Shown: positions 1-13,588, counted from the first letter of the stretch. The stretch is DNA of 64,000 bases from Henckelia pumila (GCF_033568475.1 NC_133123.1:61511522-61575521), one strand, 5' to 3'. Numbers and translations: made by a program. Notes: generated by a model not told the origin, from the letters alone.

Positions 1-32
1 CATAAATTTGGAGTTCTGATGGGATCCGGTGC
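1..32 (-). pseudogene. 5S rRNA gene fragment, left half of a gene split by E1
   Basis: These 32 bases match the middle of the 5S genes at 19994-27375 (roughly RNA positions 25-56), with a few changes. The fragment stops exactly where the terminal TG of the E1 LTR begins. The rest of this gene resumes at 19565, after the element. The last five bases (GGTGC) are the left copy of the target duplication. This implies that a 5S array lies to the left of the window. Confidence 0.85.
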
Positions 33-2091
33 TGTGAGGACCCGGATTCTAATCATCTAATCAAAATGAAGCTATCAATCATCCACAACAAGCCAAGGCT
101 TAAAGCCAAAAAAAAATAAAATAAAATTATTTTATCTTTTTTTTAAAAGGGCATGCACGGACCCCGGACACCTTCTGTGTCTGGGTCCGTGCATTAAACT
201 GCACAAAACCAACTTCTGCATAAATAATGCACGGACTCCGTGCAGCCTCCGTGCCCGAATTCGTGCCCAACATAACAAAATCAACAATTTTCTTTCTTGG
301 AACGAACCCACGAATCTAGGCACGGGGTCCGTGCATGAACAATTCCGGAACACTAAAAAAATGCGAAGGTATACGGACCCTTACCCGGACCTAAGCACGG
401 GGTTCGTGCCCTGCTATTTTCCAGAAAAATAAAACTTCAACAGCAGAACATGCAATCCAACTCCACCTCAAATCATAAATATCAACATAAAACATGCATA
501 TACATGATAGTTCTAAGGTTGTACAAAAACCAATCTAGTAGAACATACATCAACCTAAGTTCTACAAACCAAAATACAAGTACAACGAGATTGAAATCAA
601 ATTTAGACATTCTAAACCAAGCCCTCACTCTATCATTCCCCAACTCGATCTAGTCATGCTTCCTGTGACTCGAACCTTCATAACCTGTTATCAAGCACAC
701 ATAAAAACAAGACAAAAGCCGGATAACTCCGGTGAGAATAATATTCCCAGTAAAAGAGACAAACAGGCAGCAGCAACTAATAACTCAAATATGAAATGAA
801 ATCAACTAGACATGCAATTCATGTAGTAATTCAACAACATGAATATAATAACCATACAATTCAAAATGCATTAAAATGCAATGCATGTCATCGGGGTTTA
901 AGATTGTTTAAATCGGATACTCAAAGGAATTTCGTTTTCGAATCGTCGATTGGGATCCCGAGGCCAAGATATCACCACAACTCACCGACTCTCCCTTTCG
1001 AGGTGAATGTAGTACATCTTGTGCCTCTAGACTTTGGAGCACTATAAAGAGTTATTTTAAAATCGCAGCCATTGGATAACTCGACCAATGCTACTCAATT
1101 ATAGCCCCCAAATCGTCTAATCAAAAACTGGCAACTTAGTCATTCAATTCTCGAATCAAAAGAGGCTCAATATGAATGCATATGGAAATCGGAATACATT
1201 TACACCATTCAATTCAAGTACGCAGTCAATCAAAACAATTAAACATGCATGTATGTGATTTTAGGGACTCGAGAGTTAATCAAAAACTCGAGTATTCATC
1301 CCTTTGAACTCGATGTCGTCATTTACCTTTTCTTCGATTCGATTGGTGCTCCAAATCTGGAATTCAACACCAATAATAATTTCTCAATCAATATTCATTC
1401 AACTATTCAAGTCAATCAATCTTCGAAATAAATTTCATTACAAACCGTTCTTCAACTTCCAATGAATCAACCTTCAATTCTTGTTCAAGCCCAACTAACT
1501 TCAACCAAATCTGAAATGAATATTAATATAGGCCCGTTATCAACTTCTCTATTCAAACAAAACCCAAATCGATCAATTCAAATGAGACGATATTCAAAAC
1601 TCAAACTGGCGGCATAACGGCTATAAATTCGAATATCCGGAAATACAATAATCAATATATCCATCAAAACAACTCATAAAAACAATCATTCCTCCAATTA
1701 AACTCAATCCCAACCAATCTCAAAACACCAATTTTTGAATTAACCTTAAAAAATTCATAATAAATCCAAACTTCGTTCTTTTTCCAAACCGACTTCGAAT
1801 ACACGATCTATGCTAGCCCAAGAACAACATATCCAAAAATCATTCGATTCCAACAACATCCGAAAAATAAATTATGTCCGATCGAAGAAATACTTACGTT
1901 AAAATGAAGCCCTTGTTGTCGGGATCGCGAAACCACCTTCGAAATAAAAATCTACCGGTCGGATCGAGCACAAAATCGATGGAGAAAGCTTGGAGATGGG
2001 CGGCTATGGAGGTTGGGGTTCTCGGTTCTTGTTGGGAGAGGGAGAGGAAGAAAATGAATGGGTGTTGACTAGTCAACCCACTAACTCCAAC

Positions 2092-2126
<35 letters not shown>

Positions 2127-2265
2127 CATTTTGCACTTTGGTCCCCAAACTTCTCCAATAATTGCAATTCAAACCCTAATCAAGTATCAATTAAGTCCTC
2201 AAATTTCTTAATTTCCAATTATCAATATTTATTTCTTAAAATCTCGGTTATGCTAGGGCGTTACA
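33..2265 (-). repeat. E1 3' LTR (left copy)
   Basis: This is the undisturbed LTR copy, 2233 bp, pairing with 15986-19564. Near its minus-strand 3' end (150-415) it holds several GC-rich inverted repeats of the GCACGGACC / GGTCCGTGC kind. Near 715-760 it has the box TCTCACCGGAGTTATCCGGC (read on the minus strand), which E2 and S2 share. An AT dinucleotide run lies at about 2094-2123. Confidence 0.88.
150..415 (-). repeat. Hairpin cluster near the E1 LTR end
   Basis: Inverted repeats built on GCACGG...CCGTGC lie at about 152-195, 228-265, 318-336 and 372-412. They sit 120-380 bp from the minus-strand 3' end of the LTR. The other LTR copy carries the same cluster at about 16095-16370. E2 and S2 carry hairpins at the same relative place with a different sequence. 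Confidence 0.7.
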
Positions 2266-2281
2266 ATTCTCCCTCTCTAAG
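2266..2281 (-). other. E1 polypurine tract
   Basis: A pyrimidine-rich stretch directly follows the left LTR on the plus strand. On the minus strand it reads as a purine tract ending GAGAGGGAGAAT before TGTAACGCCC. The neighbouring GATTTCGAGGACGAAAT motif is shared with E2 at about 10780-10797. It is the expected plus-strand primer site and fixes the orientation of E1. Confidence 0.75.
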
Positions 2282-4009
2282 AATTGATTTCGTCCTCGAA
2301 ATCGAACACGATTCAATCTCAAAAGATAATTCCAAAACTGTAAATAATTCTCATCGCGAAATTAATTCCGGTAGTTGATGCTTTCAATCGGACTCTGTTT
2401 CCCAAATCTCTTCTTCAAATTCATATCGGCTCAACCACACTGTCACAACTGAATCGGTTTGTTTCGGATTGGCTTCACAGTTTGGTCGTAAATCAGAATC
2501 GGCCAAAGCAACTCGACGTCTCATAATATTCAATCTCGTAAGTCGAAGAACATAACAAATATCTCTTCATAATTTCTTAAGGATAAATCGATCTCGGAGT
2601 CAACTCCTCTATTTTCTCATTTTAGACAAGGTTCTGAAAGAAGAATTCTACTGAATTAGCCGGTTCCTCTGATCCAAATATAAATATCTGCATATGAATT
2701 CCAAATGCTTCGCATATCTATTCTGAGTTGTCGTTATTCTCATTTGACTAACAAAAGTCACCTTCATTCTTGTCAGAATAAACTTCGTCTGCTCATTCAA
2801 AATTCGAATCAAATCTGGTCCCAACTCAGGTGACTCAGAAAATCATCTCAATTCAAGTGAGATTTTCATTTCCTATAGAATAATTCGTCGAATGATACTA
2901 TCAAAATATTCGTTTAATAGTTAATTGTCGTACTAATTCTTCACAAAATTCAAGGATTCTGCCAACTAGTGCTAAGTCAAGCACTACGGCTCGCATCATA
3001 ATCTCTAAAATCAGAATCATCTATTCTGATTATCAGTCGTTCTGAGGATAATAGATGTACTTGGATGCATTCAATAACGAAAACTTCTTCAAAATCTATG
3101 CCCAATATAAGCAATTTATCAAGGATCTTGGTCTGAAATGACCAAATTCGGATATCCAAACAATCTGACAAAATATCTGACGGAGTATCTATAATCTGAT
3201 TCTGTCTGGGAGTAATTCTGTGCGGATACAATAGCAGTTTTCATCACTCGATCAAACGATAATCAACTCGAATCTCAAACTCAGACTTATCGGTAGCTTC
3301 GAAACAAAATGTGTCGAAACGTAATCATATTCCATTCTGAATCAGAATAAATTGTACAATAGCCCATCGGGTCATTCTATCTACTTTCGACTGCTGAAAG
3401 TTAAGAACATCGAAACATATACTTCGAACGTCATTCCTGATCTGTGTTCCTGAATCCGATTCTTCAAATCCTCAGCATCTTTCGGTCATCTGACTGAATA
3501 CTGTATAGACTTCAACATGCCAATCTCAAGAATTGTTGTCTCAATCAAAAATATGTGGCAGAACCAAAATGATTACTCTCGAATAAGGCATCAACACTGA
3601 ATTGAAACTCAAACGGTGCCCAGATCTGACTTTCTTCATCGAACTCCAAAAAAAATCGAATCAGATTCTATACGTCCTAGGTCTTTCTCAATCAATTCGG
3701 ATTCTGTTCGGAACAAAGATTCTGATAGACCTCCTATTGGCTTCGACTTTTAAATTAAAAGTTCAGAAATCATCGATCAAAATAGAATTACTGATAGTAG
3801 ATAAAATACGAACAGATCTTTTGGCTCAACACATTTGTTGCTGCATTCAATTTATCCCGGATCGAATCGGCTTTCATAGTCAAAATCATTCAACAGAATA
3901 AATCATCTCTTCTATCACATAATCAGTTCACATCGCTAAACCAATACTTCAATTCTAATATCAGAAAGGATTATGGAAATATCCTCATAAGAAAATGACA
4001 CTAGATATT
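2282..4009 (-). mobile_element. E1 interior, 3' part; decayed, no gene seen
   Basis: This is the part of the E1 interior between its purine tract and the E2 insertion. All frames are short. I recognise no protein domain here with confidence. By position it should be the remains of the pol end. The last five bases (ATATT, 4005-4009) are the left target duplication of E2. Confidence 0.6.
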
Positions 4010-6029
4010 TGTAAGGCCCAAAAATATTAAATTATTAATTATGGAATTTGAGAATTAAATTCCATATTATGGGCTAATATTGATTTGAGAAGTTATGAAA
4101 ATGATAAATTTAATTTCCGAGCCGAAAATATTTAATTTGAGAATTTACGGATTTTGAGAATTAAATTCCGAGAATTCTTAAATTAAGAGAATAAATATTA
4201 GATTTGAATATTTATGGAATTTAAGATTAAATTCCATGTTTCGGGAATTAAAGAAGATTAATTTTGACAATACAACTCGATCAAGGACTGATTTGTAAAT
4301 ATCAAAGTTGAAGGGCTCGAATGCAAAAGGCCGGGATTATTTGATTAATCCGAATTTATTTAATTTTAATCCGAGAATATTTAATTTGAGAATATTTAGA
4401 GTTTTGATTTAAATTCTAATATTCTTAAATTATTTAGGATTGAAATTGAATTAAAAAGAAGGCCGAGGACTAAATTGCAATTACTGAAGACTTGAGGGAC
4501 TAACTTGCAATTTATTCAATATCTATCCGATTTAATCAGATTTCTCAACATGTACACGTTCATATGTTAAAATGAATTCAGAATTGAGAGTTGAGAAAGC
4601 CGAGACCTTCGATTCCTTTTTCTTTCCAATTTTCAAAATCCCGTAACTATTGATCCGATCGTCCGATTTCGATTCCGAAAGATGTTCTGGAATCCTTGAG
4701 ACGAGGACTTCAATTTGATGCAAGTATTGTGAGGTTTCTGATAGATTTTTAAATCATTACATTTGACAGATCAGATGTTGAGCATGAATATTGGTTTTCA
4801 ATGGTTTATGTAGTTCCGTATCGATGTCGAATCGGTTATTTGATGTCGTATGAATTCCAATGAGTTTTTAAAGCATGTATCTCGAATGTATACTTCTGAT
4901 ATGCTGCGAATATGATGTTATGTTGCTGATATGTTTATTAGAAGCCATAATTGAAGTTGAAAATGGTTTCGATATTTTGTCGGTTGCCGATTTTTAATCG
5001 CTACGCCGTCGATTCATGTTTAGAGACTAGTTTGATAGCTGATTATCAAGATGAGATGTTCTTTGATATGTTGATGATTATAGATGTTGGTATGAAGAGT
5101 TGAATGATAATGAACGGATATGAAAATCTGTATTAATGGAGTTGAAATTAGAAATGAATTCAATATCGTAACGATTCCCGATTGTCAATCTCTATGATGC
5201 TCGGTTATGTTTTGAAACCATACTGATAGTCTACGATTGAGCCAATGATCTTGGGATTGTATACGGATTTTGTTACATGGTAATCTTTACATTTCAGACG
5301 TGCTACGAGCTCAATCAACTCAAGAGGTCGGATTGTGAACCGAGGAAGTTTGCTTGAGGTTTGAAATGAATTTGATTGAAGCTGTGTTGATGATTTTGAC
5401 TCGATTCTGAAATGAATGAATTGAACGAAGCTTGATGTGAATGTTTTGAGGTTGCAGTTCAGATTTGAAGAATTCAGAACAGAAGAATACGAAGGTAAAA
5501 GTGGACTACTACTTGAATGGGATTATAACTCGAGATGGTTTGTATCGAGTTCCCTAAATCACATACTTATTTGCTTAATTGCTTTTCTATGCTCTTCTAT
5601 GATTTATTGAATGAGTATTAGATGTAAATGAATGCTCTTGTGATGATATATATTGCATTCATCTTGAAAGACTTATTCTTTGATTTTGAAATGAACGAAA
5701 ACGTTCGAATAGACGATTTGAGGGATTATATATGTATGGACTGGGTGGTTGACGTAGCCTAGCGTCTGAAATGCATATGTAGTGGCTTCAAAGTCTAGAG
5801 AAGTAAGATAAGTAGCCCCACCTCGATTGGGAGAGTCGATGGTTAGCTATGATATCTTCTTCTCGGGATCCCAACCGACGAGATAAGAGATAAACCTTGT
5901 TTTAAAACATGCATTGTTTTTATTTATATCATGAGCTTGATATATGTTTATATGCATGTTTAGTTGCTTTTACTGGGAAATATATTTCTCACCGGAGTTA
6001 TCCGGCTATTGTTATGTTGTATGTGTCAT

Positions 6030-6136
6030 GGCAATAGGCGGGAGTGGAACAGGGCAAAGGAGATCTTGAAGAACAAGGGATGAGGCAATAGGCGGGAGTG
6101 GAATAGGGCAAAGGAGATCTTGAAGAACAAGGGATG
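6030..6136 (+). repeat. 54-bp tandem duplication in the E2 5' LTR
   Basis: The segment beginning GCAATAGGCGGGAGTGGAA and ending AACAAGGGATGAG occurs twice in a row, differing at one or two bases. The 3' LTR (12838 onward) has it once. It therefore arose after insertion, or the other copy was lost. Confidence 0.85.
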
Positions 6137-6523
6137 AGAGAATAGCGTGATGATCTGAGTTTAGATGTTTGTGTGAGCTGTCAATGTTAGAGTTGAGTCC
6201 AAAAACATGAGTATGTTATAGCTACTTGTACCAAGACTTGTTGTTTATCAAGTTGTTGTCTTGCTGATGTATATAGGATTGGAAATGATGTTGTAAATCC
6301 TTAAGACAACATGATGTAGCAATGCTTCTTGCATGTTTGTGAGCCTTTATTATTATGATTTTAAGGCCTTGTTATGATCTAGTTCCATCAATTGTATAGC
6401 ATGTTGGAATGCATGTTAGTTGTTGATATTGATTAGATCATGTGTGAACTGAAGCTAGATGTAAATGCATGAAGGAACTCATTCTTGACAGCAAAAGTTT
6501 CTCCTGTTATTTTCCTGGAAATG

Positions 6524-6710
6524 AGCTCGCTCGATTGGTGCAATGTCACGGATCGAGCGAGGCTCTGGATTTGGAAACAGAAAGTTGAGCATATTTGGCT
6601 CGCTCGATCGGTGAAATGTCACGGATCGAGCGAGGCCAAAACTAGAACACACCCGAGAGATTGAGCTGTAGGGCTCGTTCGATCGGTAGCTTTTCACCGA
6701 TCGAGCGAGG
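6524..6710 (+). repeat. Three hairpins near the E2 5' LTR end
   Basis: Three inverted repeats of about 38 bp lie at 6525-6563, 6598-6636 and 6673-6710. Each has the form GCTCGCTCGATCGGT ... ACCGATCGAGCGAG, with small differences. They lie 100-290 bp from the LTR end. The 3' LTR has the same three at about 13297-13482. Confidence 0.85.
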
Positions 6711-6818
6711 TGCTCATTTTAAATTTTTTTTTTTTACTTTGTTTAGACTTTGATTCTTTGTCTATTAATTACAATGATTTGATTAATGAGAGATTAGAAC
6801 TCGGGTCGTCACAACAGG

Positions 6819-6830
6819 TGGTATCAGAGC
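6819..6830 (+). other. E2 primer binding site
   Basis: TGGTATCAGAGC lies five bases after the 5' LTR end. It is complementary to the 3' end of plant initiator tRNA-Met, the usual primer for many plant copia and Ty3 chromovirus elements. Confidence 0.9.
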
Positions 6831-9800
6831 GTAAGTTCTTGGACTGAGATAGAAGCTGAGCGGGGTAGATTGAGTCACATGCATTTATAGTATAGCATGA
6901 TTATGCCTTACACGATTTTATGAGATGATGATTTGATAAATTGCATGTGAGCATGATCTATATTCGAAATTCAACTGCCTGAATTACTGATTTGTAAATT
7001 TTTGGAATTTTTTTTTACCGTTTTGATTATACGATTTTTATCGGGTGATGTAAGCACCCATAATTGAATAGAACAGTGTTCTTTGGGTGATGTAAGCACC
7101 CTAGATTGAACAGAATGGTATGGTTAGACTGAACAGAACAGAATGGTATTGCTCAGCTGAATGAAGTATCTCTGATTGAAAAGAACATAATATCAGCAAA
7201 TGAATAGATGATGTTGTAGGTAACGGTTGGCTTGAAGAACTTGGCTAGTTGTTCAAATATCTGAAAGATTCAGATGAATATCGGATCAGATTAATTGAAT
7301 ACCAACTTCGAAACCTAGCAATCAGCTGGTGGATTGTGATAAAGAAATGATGAAAAGGCAGAGGTATGTTGATTGTTGGTAAGTGCCTAGAACAGAATTT
7401 TGTTTATAGTTCTTTGCCACAACATATAGAAAGGATGAGAAAGAAAAATATACCCTGTTGAAGCTGAATAATGATTTAAGAGAATGAAATTGTAGACATG
7501 CAAGAGTATATGAGATACTCACAACTTTATCTACAATTTTTTATTCTAGAACAGATATGAAGTGCATAATATGAAAATAAATCTTTAACTCTAGCGAATC
7601 GAGATGGATTAGTCTGATTCTGAATGCAGAGTATATTAGAAATTATTACAATAATTGTGGAGGAAGATATACGATCAAGCAGTATAAAGAAGATTTAGGT
7701 ATATGTGTTAGAATCTGTTCGAAGAAATATAGATTCTAAGAAGATTCGAATGAAGAACAAATAGCAGAAGTATACAGAGGATCAGAATAACATTGCACCT
7801 GACAGACTTATAGGTAACATGTTTATGTTGTAGGTGCAATAAATATATGATAACTGAAGTCTTATTATATGATTACCTCTGTATCAGAAAAGAGATTTTG
7901 TGAATTGAACTGAAGAATGGAACTATTGTTTCGATGAACTGAAACTGAACATGATTTTGTTCATATTGAAATATCTGTTTATGTTGCATGGGAGATTATG
8001 ATACGATAATCGAATACAGATTAGCAAAAGAATTGATGATAAGAAGCGATAAAATTAGATCAGCAAGAACATAAAGTGCATATGAATATGATAATCTGAT
8101 ATAGAATCTCGAATTAAGATTCCGTGATTTCGGTTTGATATATGATATATGATTACAAAAATATTCCGGAATCAGTAGATTCGATGCACGAGATATGTTC
8201 AAGATCTAAATCAGCACTGTTAGGTATGCAATGCATAGAGATAACATATATGTTCCAGTAAGATTTTTGACTTTAGTTTAAGTTGTGAACTGGAATTCAA
8301 TAGTGAATTGATGAATTGATGAATTTATGAATTACCGACTTGATGAGATTATGAACTGAATATTAATCTTGAGGTTTAGAAGATAAATGATGATATGAAA
8401 TCAGTTACAGATGAGTCTTTTCTTTGATTATGCTGAATCGAATACATCAATTGGACATATAATTCTTGAAATATTTGATTTCGAGTGGCTCTCCTTGTTT
8501 TGTTCATAGAGCCTGAGTGATTTACTCATTCTGAGTTATGTGATGCAAGTGAGTTGTTTTCACTTTGCAGAGTTTGTTATCCAGAAGATTTGATTTTTGG
8601 ATGACCTTGATTGAGGGATTTTCCCAATCTTGATTTATTTCTTTTGATTTTGAGAATTATTGATCCTTTGATGATATTTCAGCGTATTTTAAGATTGTTA
8701 GCTCGTAACTGATAGAAGAATTTGAATATGATCCATGATTTTTTTGGTTAGATGATATGAATTTTCGGTATTTGGAAAAGAAGTGAGAAATGAAATAGTC
8801 ATTGATCGATTGATTTTAGATTTCTGTGTATTTTGGTTTGAGTATATTCAGGCGAATATATCACCAATCAGAATGATTTTGATTAGAAGTAAGCCAAAAC
8901 TGTTCAGAAGATGAAAGAAACACAGAAAGTAAACTGAAGTGATGAGAATTCAGTAAAGAATGCCAGATTGAGATATGAATTGAAGCCTCAGATCCGAATG
9001 AATGAATTCTATTATGATTGATTATTTGATTGTGTCTGATATTTCCGAAAAAATATATCAGAACTTAAAGAATTGCATAACAATGAATTCAATATTCATT
9101 CGATAATTGTTTTATCAGAAGATAAAGCAAATAGAAGTAACAGAATTAGTACATTTTTGAAGTTAAATGTACCGAGAGTTTCCGATGAATTTGAAGATCG
9201 TTCACCAGATGAGTTCAGTGATAGTTTGGAAACTCCAAAACTTGAAACGAGATTATAATTTGAAAGAATATTTTGTGAAACTACCATGATGAAACAGTAT
9301 AGATGGGGTAAACAGGTGGTAATTATGAACAAATTGTTTGACAGTACTGTATACGATGATCTGTCTGTATGATCAAATCACTTAATTGTGATTAGATTCG
9401 TTGCAAGATGAACAGTAAGCCAAGAAATAATGTTTCAGATTGAAACATTGGATTTACTATTAAATTGTAATACAGATGATCCGAAGACTTTGAGTACTTG
9501 TTGAGGTAAAGGTACAGTATATTATCCTTGAATTGGAAGAATAGTCGAAGAAGATGAATTGAATTTTGGAGAATGAATTTTTTTTTATTTGATATAATAC
9601 CGATTATCAACAGCTCTGGATACTTTGACATCTGTGACTATAGCATATTATACTTTAATTTATAGATAGTCCGAATAGACTAATCAGATTTTGCAGATAC
9701 ATTGTATGAGATGTGCATAACAGCTATCTATTCAGATCTGTGAAGAAGATAGAGATATGATGAAAGTACAGGAATGATTAAAATCTATTGTCAGAATTAA

Positions 9801-10800
9801 GACTTCAGATTTATTCGATAGAATGTGGCATCGATTGATTGATTGATGTTCTGAGAATTGGTTATATGTGATTGCATTATACCATTCTTCAATTGATGGA
9901 TTATCTGAGTCGATTTTCCAGATATTGAGAATATTCTCAGAACTTTAATACCTGATTCAATATTACTGGACTTGATGTGTTGCCACTTAATGATTATAAT
10001 TCCTGTAACAGCTATTGAGCCGATTTTGAAATAATGCTATGCTGATATGATGGAAAGAAATCTGATTTCGTTATGTTGAAATGATACTACTGAAGTATAT
10101 GACATCAGATCAGATATGATTTGTCGATATCCAATCAGATTTGATTTGGGAACACAAAGATGATAAATAGGAATCTGTATGAAACGAGAATAATGAAGAC
10201 GAGTCAGAGTAAATAATTGAATGATAGTTATAATTTTGAAGCTGAAACTGATTCGTTAAGCGAAAGAGTTATTTTTGAAACATCATTCAATTCAGAATTG
10301 AGAAAGAACAGAGTTGTTTTACAAATTTAGAATATGAAGTTGAATACGGATATTGAAGCAACGAAATGAATGATAGCGTAGACTTGATATGTTCTATACA
10401 GAACATTGAATGATATTCAGAAAGAAACAAGTCGACACAAATACTGAACTTCATTGAATAAGATGTCAGATGGAATTGAAGATGGGAAATATTTATTCTT
10501 TTCAGCTTGATACAATGAATCTGAATTGTTTCACGTATCTAAAGTAAGGAAGTATTGATAGATTCTTTATGTGTACTTGAATCAGACAAGAGGAATAATG
10601 AAAAGATTCTGAGGTAAGTCGAATATTCGACAGATTCTTGATTTAGAATAGAAACAACTCAGAGAGAATTCTTTTCAATACTTAGAATACAACTGAACAG
10701 ATTAGAGTTAGATTATTGAAGTGAGAATAACTTCAGATAATCATTTAGTCTCTCAGACTTGATATTTGGTTCGACTACGATTTCGAGGACGAAATAATTT
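6831..10800 (+). mobile_element. E2 interior: decayed gag/pol traces, no intact gene
   Basis: About 4 kb of interior without a long open frame. Near 7220-7330 the translation keeps a trace of the Ty3 gag pattern (a WLEEL-like stretch, then RIRLIEYQL). Near 9150-9250 it has a pattern like the start of Ty3 reverse transcriptase (VPRVSDEFED...SPDEF). Both are weak and broken. They place gag and pol in the plus direction, in agreement with the primer site and purine tract. I see nothing else definable in this stretch. Confidence 0.55.
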
Positions 10801-10816
10801 CTTAAAAGGGAGGAAT
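10801..10816 (+). other. E2 polypurine tract
   Basis: CTTAAAAGGGAGGAAT directly precedes the 3' LTR start TGTAAGGCCC. It is the expected second-strand primer. Confidence 0.85.
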
Positions 10817-13588
10817 TGTAAGGCCCAAAAATATTAAATTATTAATTATGGGATTTGAGAATTAAATTCCATATTATGGGATAATATTGATTTGAGAAGT
10901 TATGAAAATGATAAATTTAATTTCGGAGCCGAAAATATTTAATTTGAGAATTTACGGATTTTGAGAATTAAATTCCGAGAATTCTTAAATTAAGAGAATA
11001 AATATTCGATTTGAATATTTATGGAATTTAAGATTAAATTCCATGTTTCGGGAATTAAAGAAGATTAATTTTGACAATACAACTCGATCAAGGACTGATT
11101 TGCAAATATCAAAGTTGAAGGGCTCGAATGCAAAAGGCCGGAATTATTTAATTAATCCGAATTTATTTAATTTTAATTCGAGAATATTTAATTTGGGAAT
11201 ATTTAGAGTTTTGATTTAAATTCTAATATTCTTAAATTATTTAGGATTGAAATTGAATTAAAAAGAAGGTCGAGGACTGAATTGAAATTACTGAAGACTT
11301 GAGGGACTAACTTGAAATTTATTCAATATCTATCCGATTTAATCAGATTTCTCAGCATGTACACGTGCATATGTTAAAATGAATTCAGAATTGAGAGTTG
11401 AGAAAGCCGAGACCTTCGATTCCTTTTTCTTTCCAATTTTCAAAACCCCGTAACTATTGATCCGATCGTCCGATTTCGATTCCGAAAGATGTTCTGGAAT
11501 CCTTGCGACGAGGACTTCGATTTGATGTAAGTATTGTGAGGTTTTTGATAGATTTTTAAATCATTATATTGGAAAGATCAGATGTTGAGCATGAATATTG
11601 GTTTTCAATGGTTTATGTAGTTCCGTATCGATGTCGAATCGGTTATTTGATGTTGTATGAATTCCAATGAGTTTTTACAGCATGTATCTCGAATGTATAC
11701 TTCTGATATGCTGCGAATATGATGTTATGTTGCTGATATGTTGATTAGAAGCCATAATTGAAGTTGAAAATGGTTTCGATATTTTGTCGGTTATCGATTT
11801 TTAATCGCTACGCTGTCGATTCGTGTTTTGAGACTAGTTTGATAGCTGATTATCGAGATGAGATGTTCTTTGATATGTTGATGATTATAGATGTTGGTAT
11901 GAAGAGTTGAATGATAATGAACGGATATGAAAATCTGTATTAATGGAGTTGAAATTAGAAATGAATTCAATATCGTAACGATTCCCGATTGTCAATATCT
12001 ACGATGCTCGGTTATGTTTTGAAACCATACTGATAGTCTACGATTGAGCCAATGATCTTGGGATTGTATACTGATTTTGTTACATGGTAATCTTTACATT
12101 TCAGACGTGATACGAGCTCAATCAACTCAAGAGGTCGGATTGTGAACCGAGAAAGTTCGCTTGAGGTTTGAAATGAATTTGATTGAATCTGTGTTGATGA
12201 TTTTGACTCGATTCTGAAATGAATGAATTGAACGAAGCTTGATGTGAATGTTTTGAGGTTGCAGTTCAGATTTGAAGAATTCAGAACAGAAGAATACGAA
12301 GGTAAAAGTGGACTACTACTTGAATGAGATTATAACTCGAGATGGTTTATATCGAGTTCCCTAAATCACATACTTATTTGCTTAATTGCTTTTCTATGCT
12401 CTTCTATGATTTATTGAATGAGTATTAGATGTTAATGAATGCTCTTGTGATGATATATATTGCATTCATCTTGAAAGACTTATTCTTTGATTTTGAAATG
12501 AACGAAAACGTTCGAATAGACGATTTGAGGGATTATATATGTATGACCTGGGTGGTTGACGTAGCCTAGCGTCTGAAATGCATATGTAGTGGCTTCAAAG
12601 TCTAGAGAAGTAAGATAAGTAGCCCCACCTCGATTGGGAGAGTCGGTGGTTAGCTATGATATCTTCTTCTCGGGATCCCAACCGACGAGATAAGAGATGA
12701 ACCTTGTTTTAAAATATGCATTGTTTTTATTTATATCATGAGCTTGATATATGTTTATATGCATGTTTAGTTGCTTTTACTGGGAAATATATTTCTCACC
12801 GGAGTTATCTGGCTATTGTTATGTTGTATGTGTCATGGCAATAGGCGGGAGTGGAACAGGGCAAAGGAGATCTTGAAGAACAAGGGATGAGAGAATAGCG
12901 TGATGATCCGAGTTTAGATATTTGTGTGAGCTGTCAATGTTAGAGTTGAGTCCAAAAACATGAGTATGTTATAGCTACTTGTACCAGGACTTGTTGGTTA
13001 TCAAGTTGTTGTCTTGCTGATGTATATAGGATTGGAAATGATGTTGTAAATCCTTAAGACAACATGATGTAGCTTAATCTTTATTGTATAACAATGCTTC
13101 TTGCATGTTTGTGAGCCTTTATTATTATGATTGTAAGGCCTTGTTATGATCTAGTTCCATCAATTGTATAACATGTTGGAATGCATGTTAGTTGTTGATA
13201 TTGATTAGATCATGTGTGAACTGAAGCTAGATGTAAATGCATGAAGGAACTCATTCTTGACAGCAAAAGTTTCTCCTGTTATTTTCTTGGAAATGAGCTC
13301 GCTCGATCGGTGCAATGTCACGGATCGAGCGAGGCTCTGGATTTGGAAATAGAAAGTTGAGCATATTTGGCTCGCTCGATCGGTGAAATGTCACGGATCG
13401 AGCAAGGCCAAAACTAGAACACAACCGAGAGATTGAGCTGCAGGGCTCGCTCGATCGGTAGCTTTTCACCGATCGAGCGAGGTGCTCATTTTAAATTTTT
13501 TTTTTTTTTAACTTTGTTTAGACTTTGATTCTTTGTCTATTAATTACAATGATTTGATTAATGAGAGATTAGAACTCGGGTCGTCACA
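10817..13588 (+). repeat. E2 3' LTR
   Basis: This LTR is 2772 bp and nearly identical to 4010-6813. Differences include the single rather than double 54-bp segment and a short extra stretch near 13073-13091. It ends GTCGTCACA and is followed by the right target duplication ATATT. Confidence 0.93.

Larger units (their letters stand above)
4010..6813 (+). repeat. E2 5' LTR
   Basis: This LTR is 2804 bp. It contains the conserved block with CACCTCGATTGGGAGAGTCG (near 5820) and the TCTCACCGGAGTTATCCGGC box (near 5987-6006). It also carries a tandem duplication of about 54 bp at 6030-6136, which is single in the partner LTR. A hairpin triplet lies close to the end. Confidence 0.93.
4010..13588 (+). 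mobile_element. E2: Ty3/gypsy-type LTR element with intact ends and decayed interior
   Basis: This is a complete insertion with LTRs 4010-6813 and 10817-13588 (TGTAAGGCCC...GTCACA) and a perfect 5-bp target duplication ATATT at 4005-4009 and 13589-13593. A primer site matching initiator tRNA-Met (TGGTATCAGAGC, 6819-6830) follows the 5' LTR. A purine tract precedes the 3' LTR. Over about 370 aligned bases at the LTR starts I counted 7 differences (about 2%); at a commonly used plant rate (1.3e-8 per site per year) this is somewhat under a million years. The interior has no long open frame, only faint traces of gag and pol, so the element is broken with many breaks. That contrast suggests a non-autonomous lineage moved by enzymes supplied in trans, similar in style to the plant LARD elements. 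Confidence 0.93.

Noticed and set aside
132-353. Open frame of 73 codons repeated at 16046-16264
   Set aside because: It recurs only because both are the same LTR of E1. The frame covers the hairpin cluster and differs between the two copies.
2094-2123. AT dinucleotide run as a regulatory or origin element
   Set aside because: A simple microsatellite inside the E1 LTR, with a different length in the other LTR (19385-19417). There is no other support for function.
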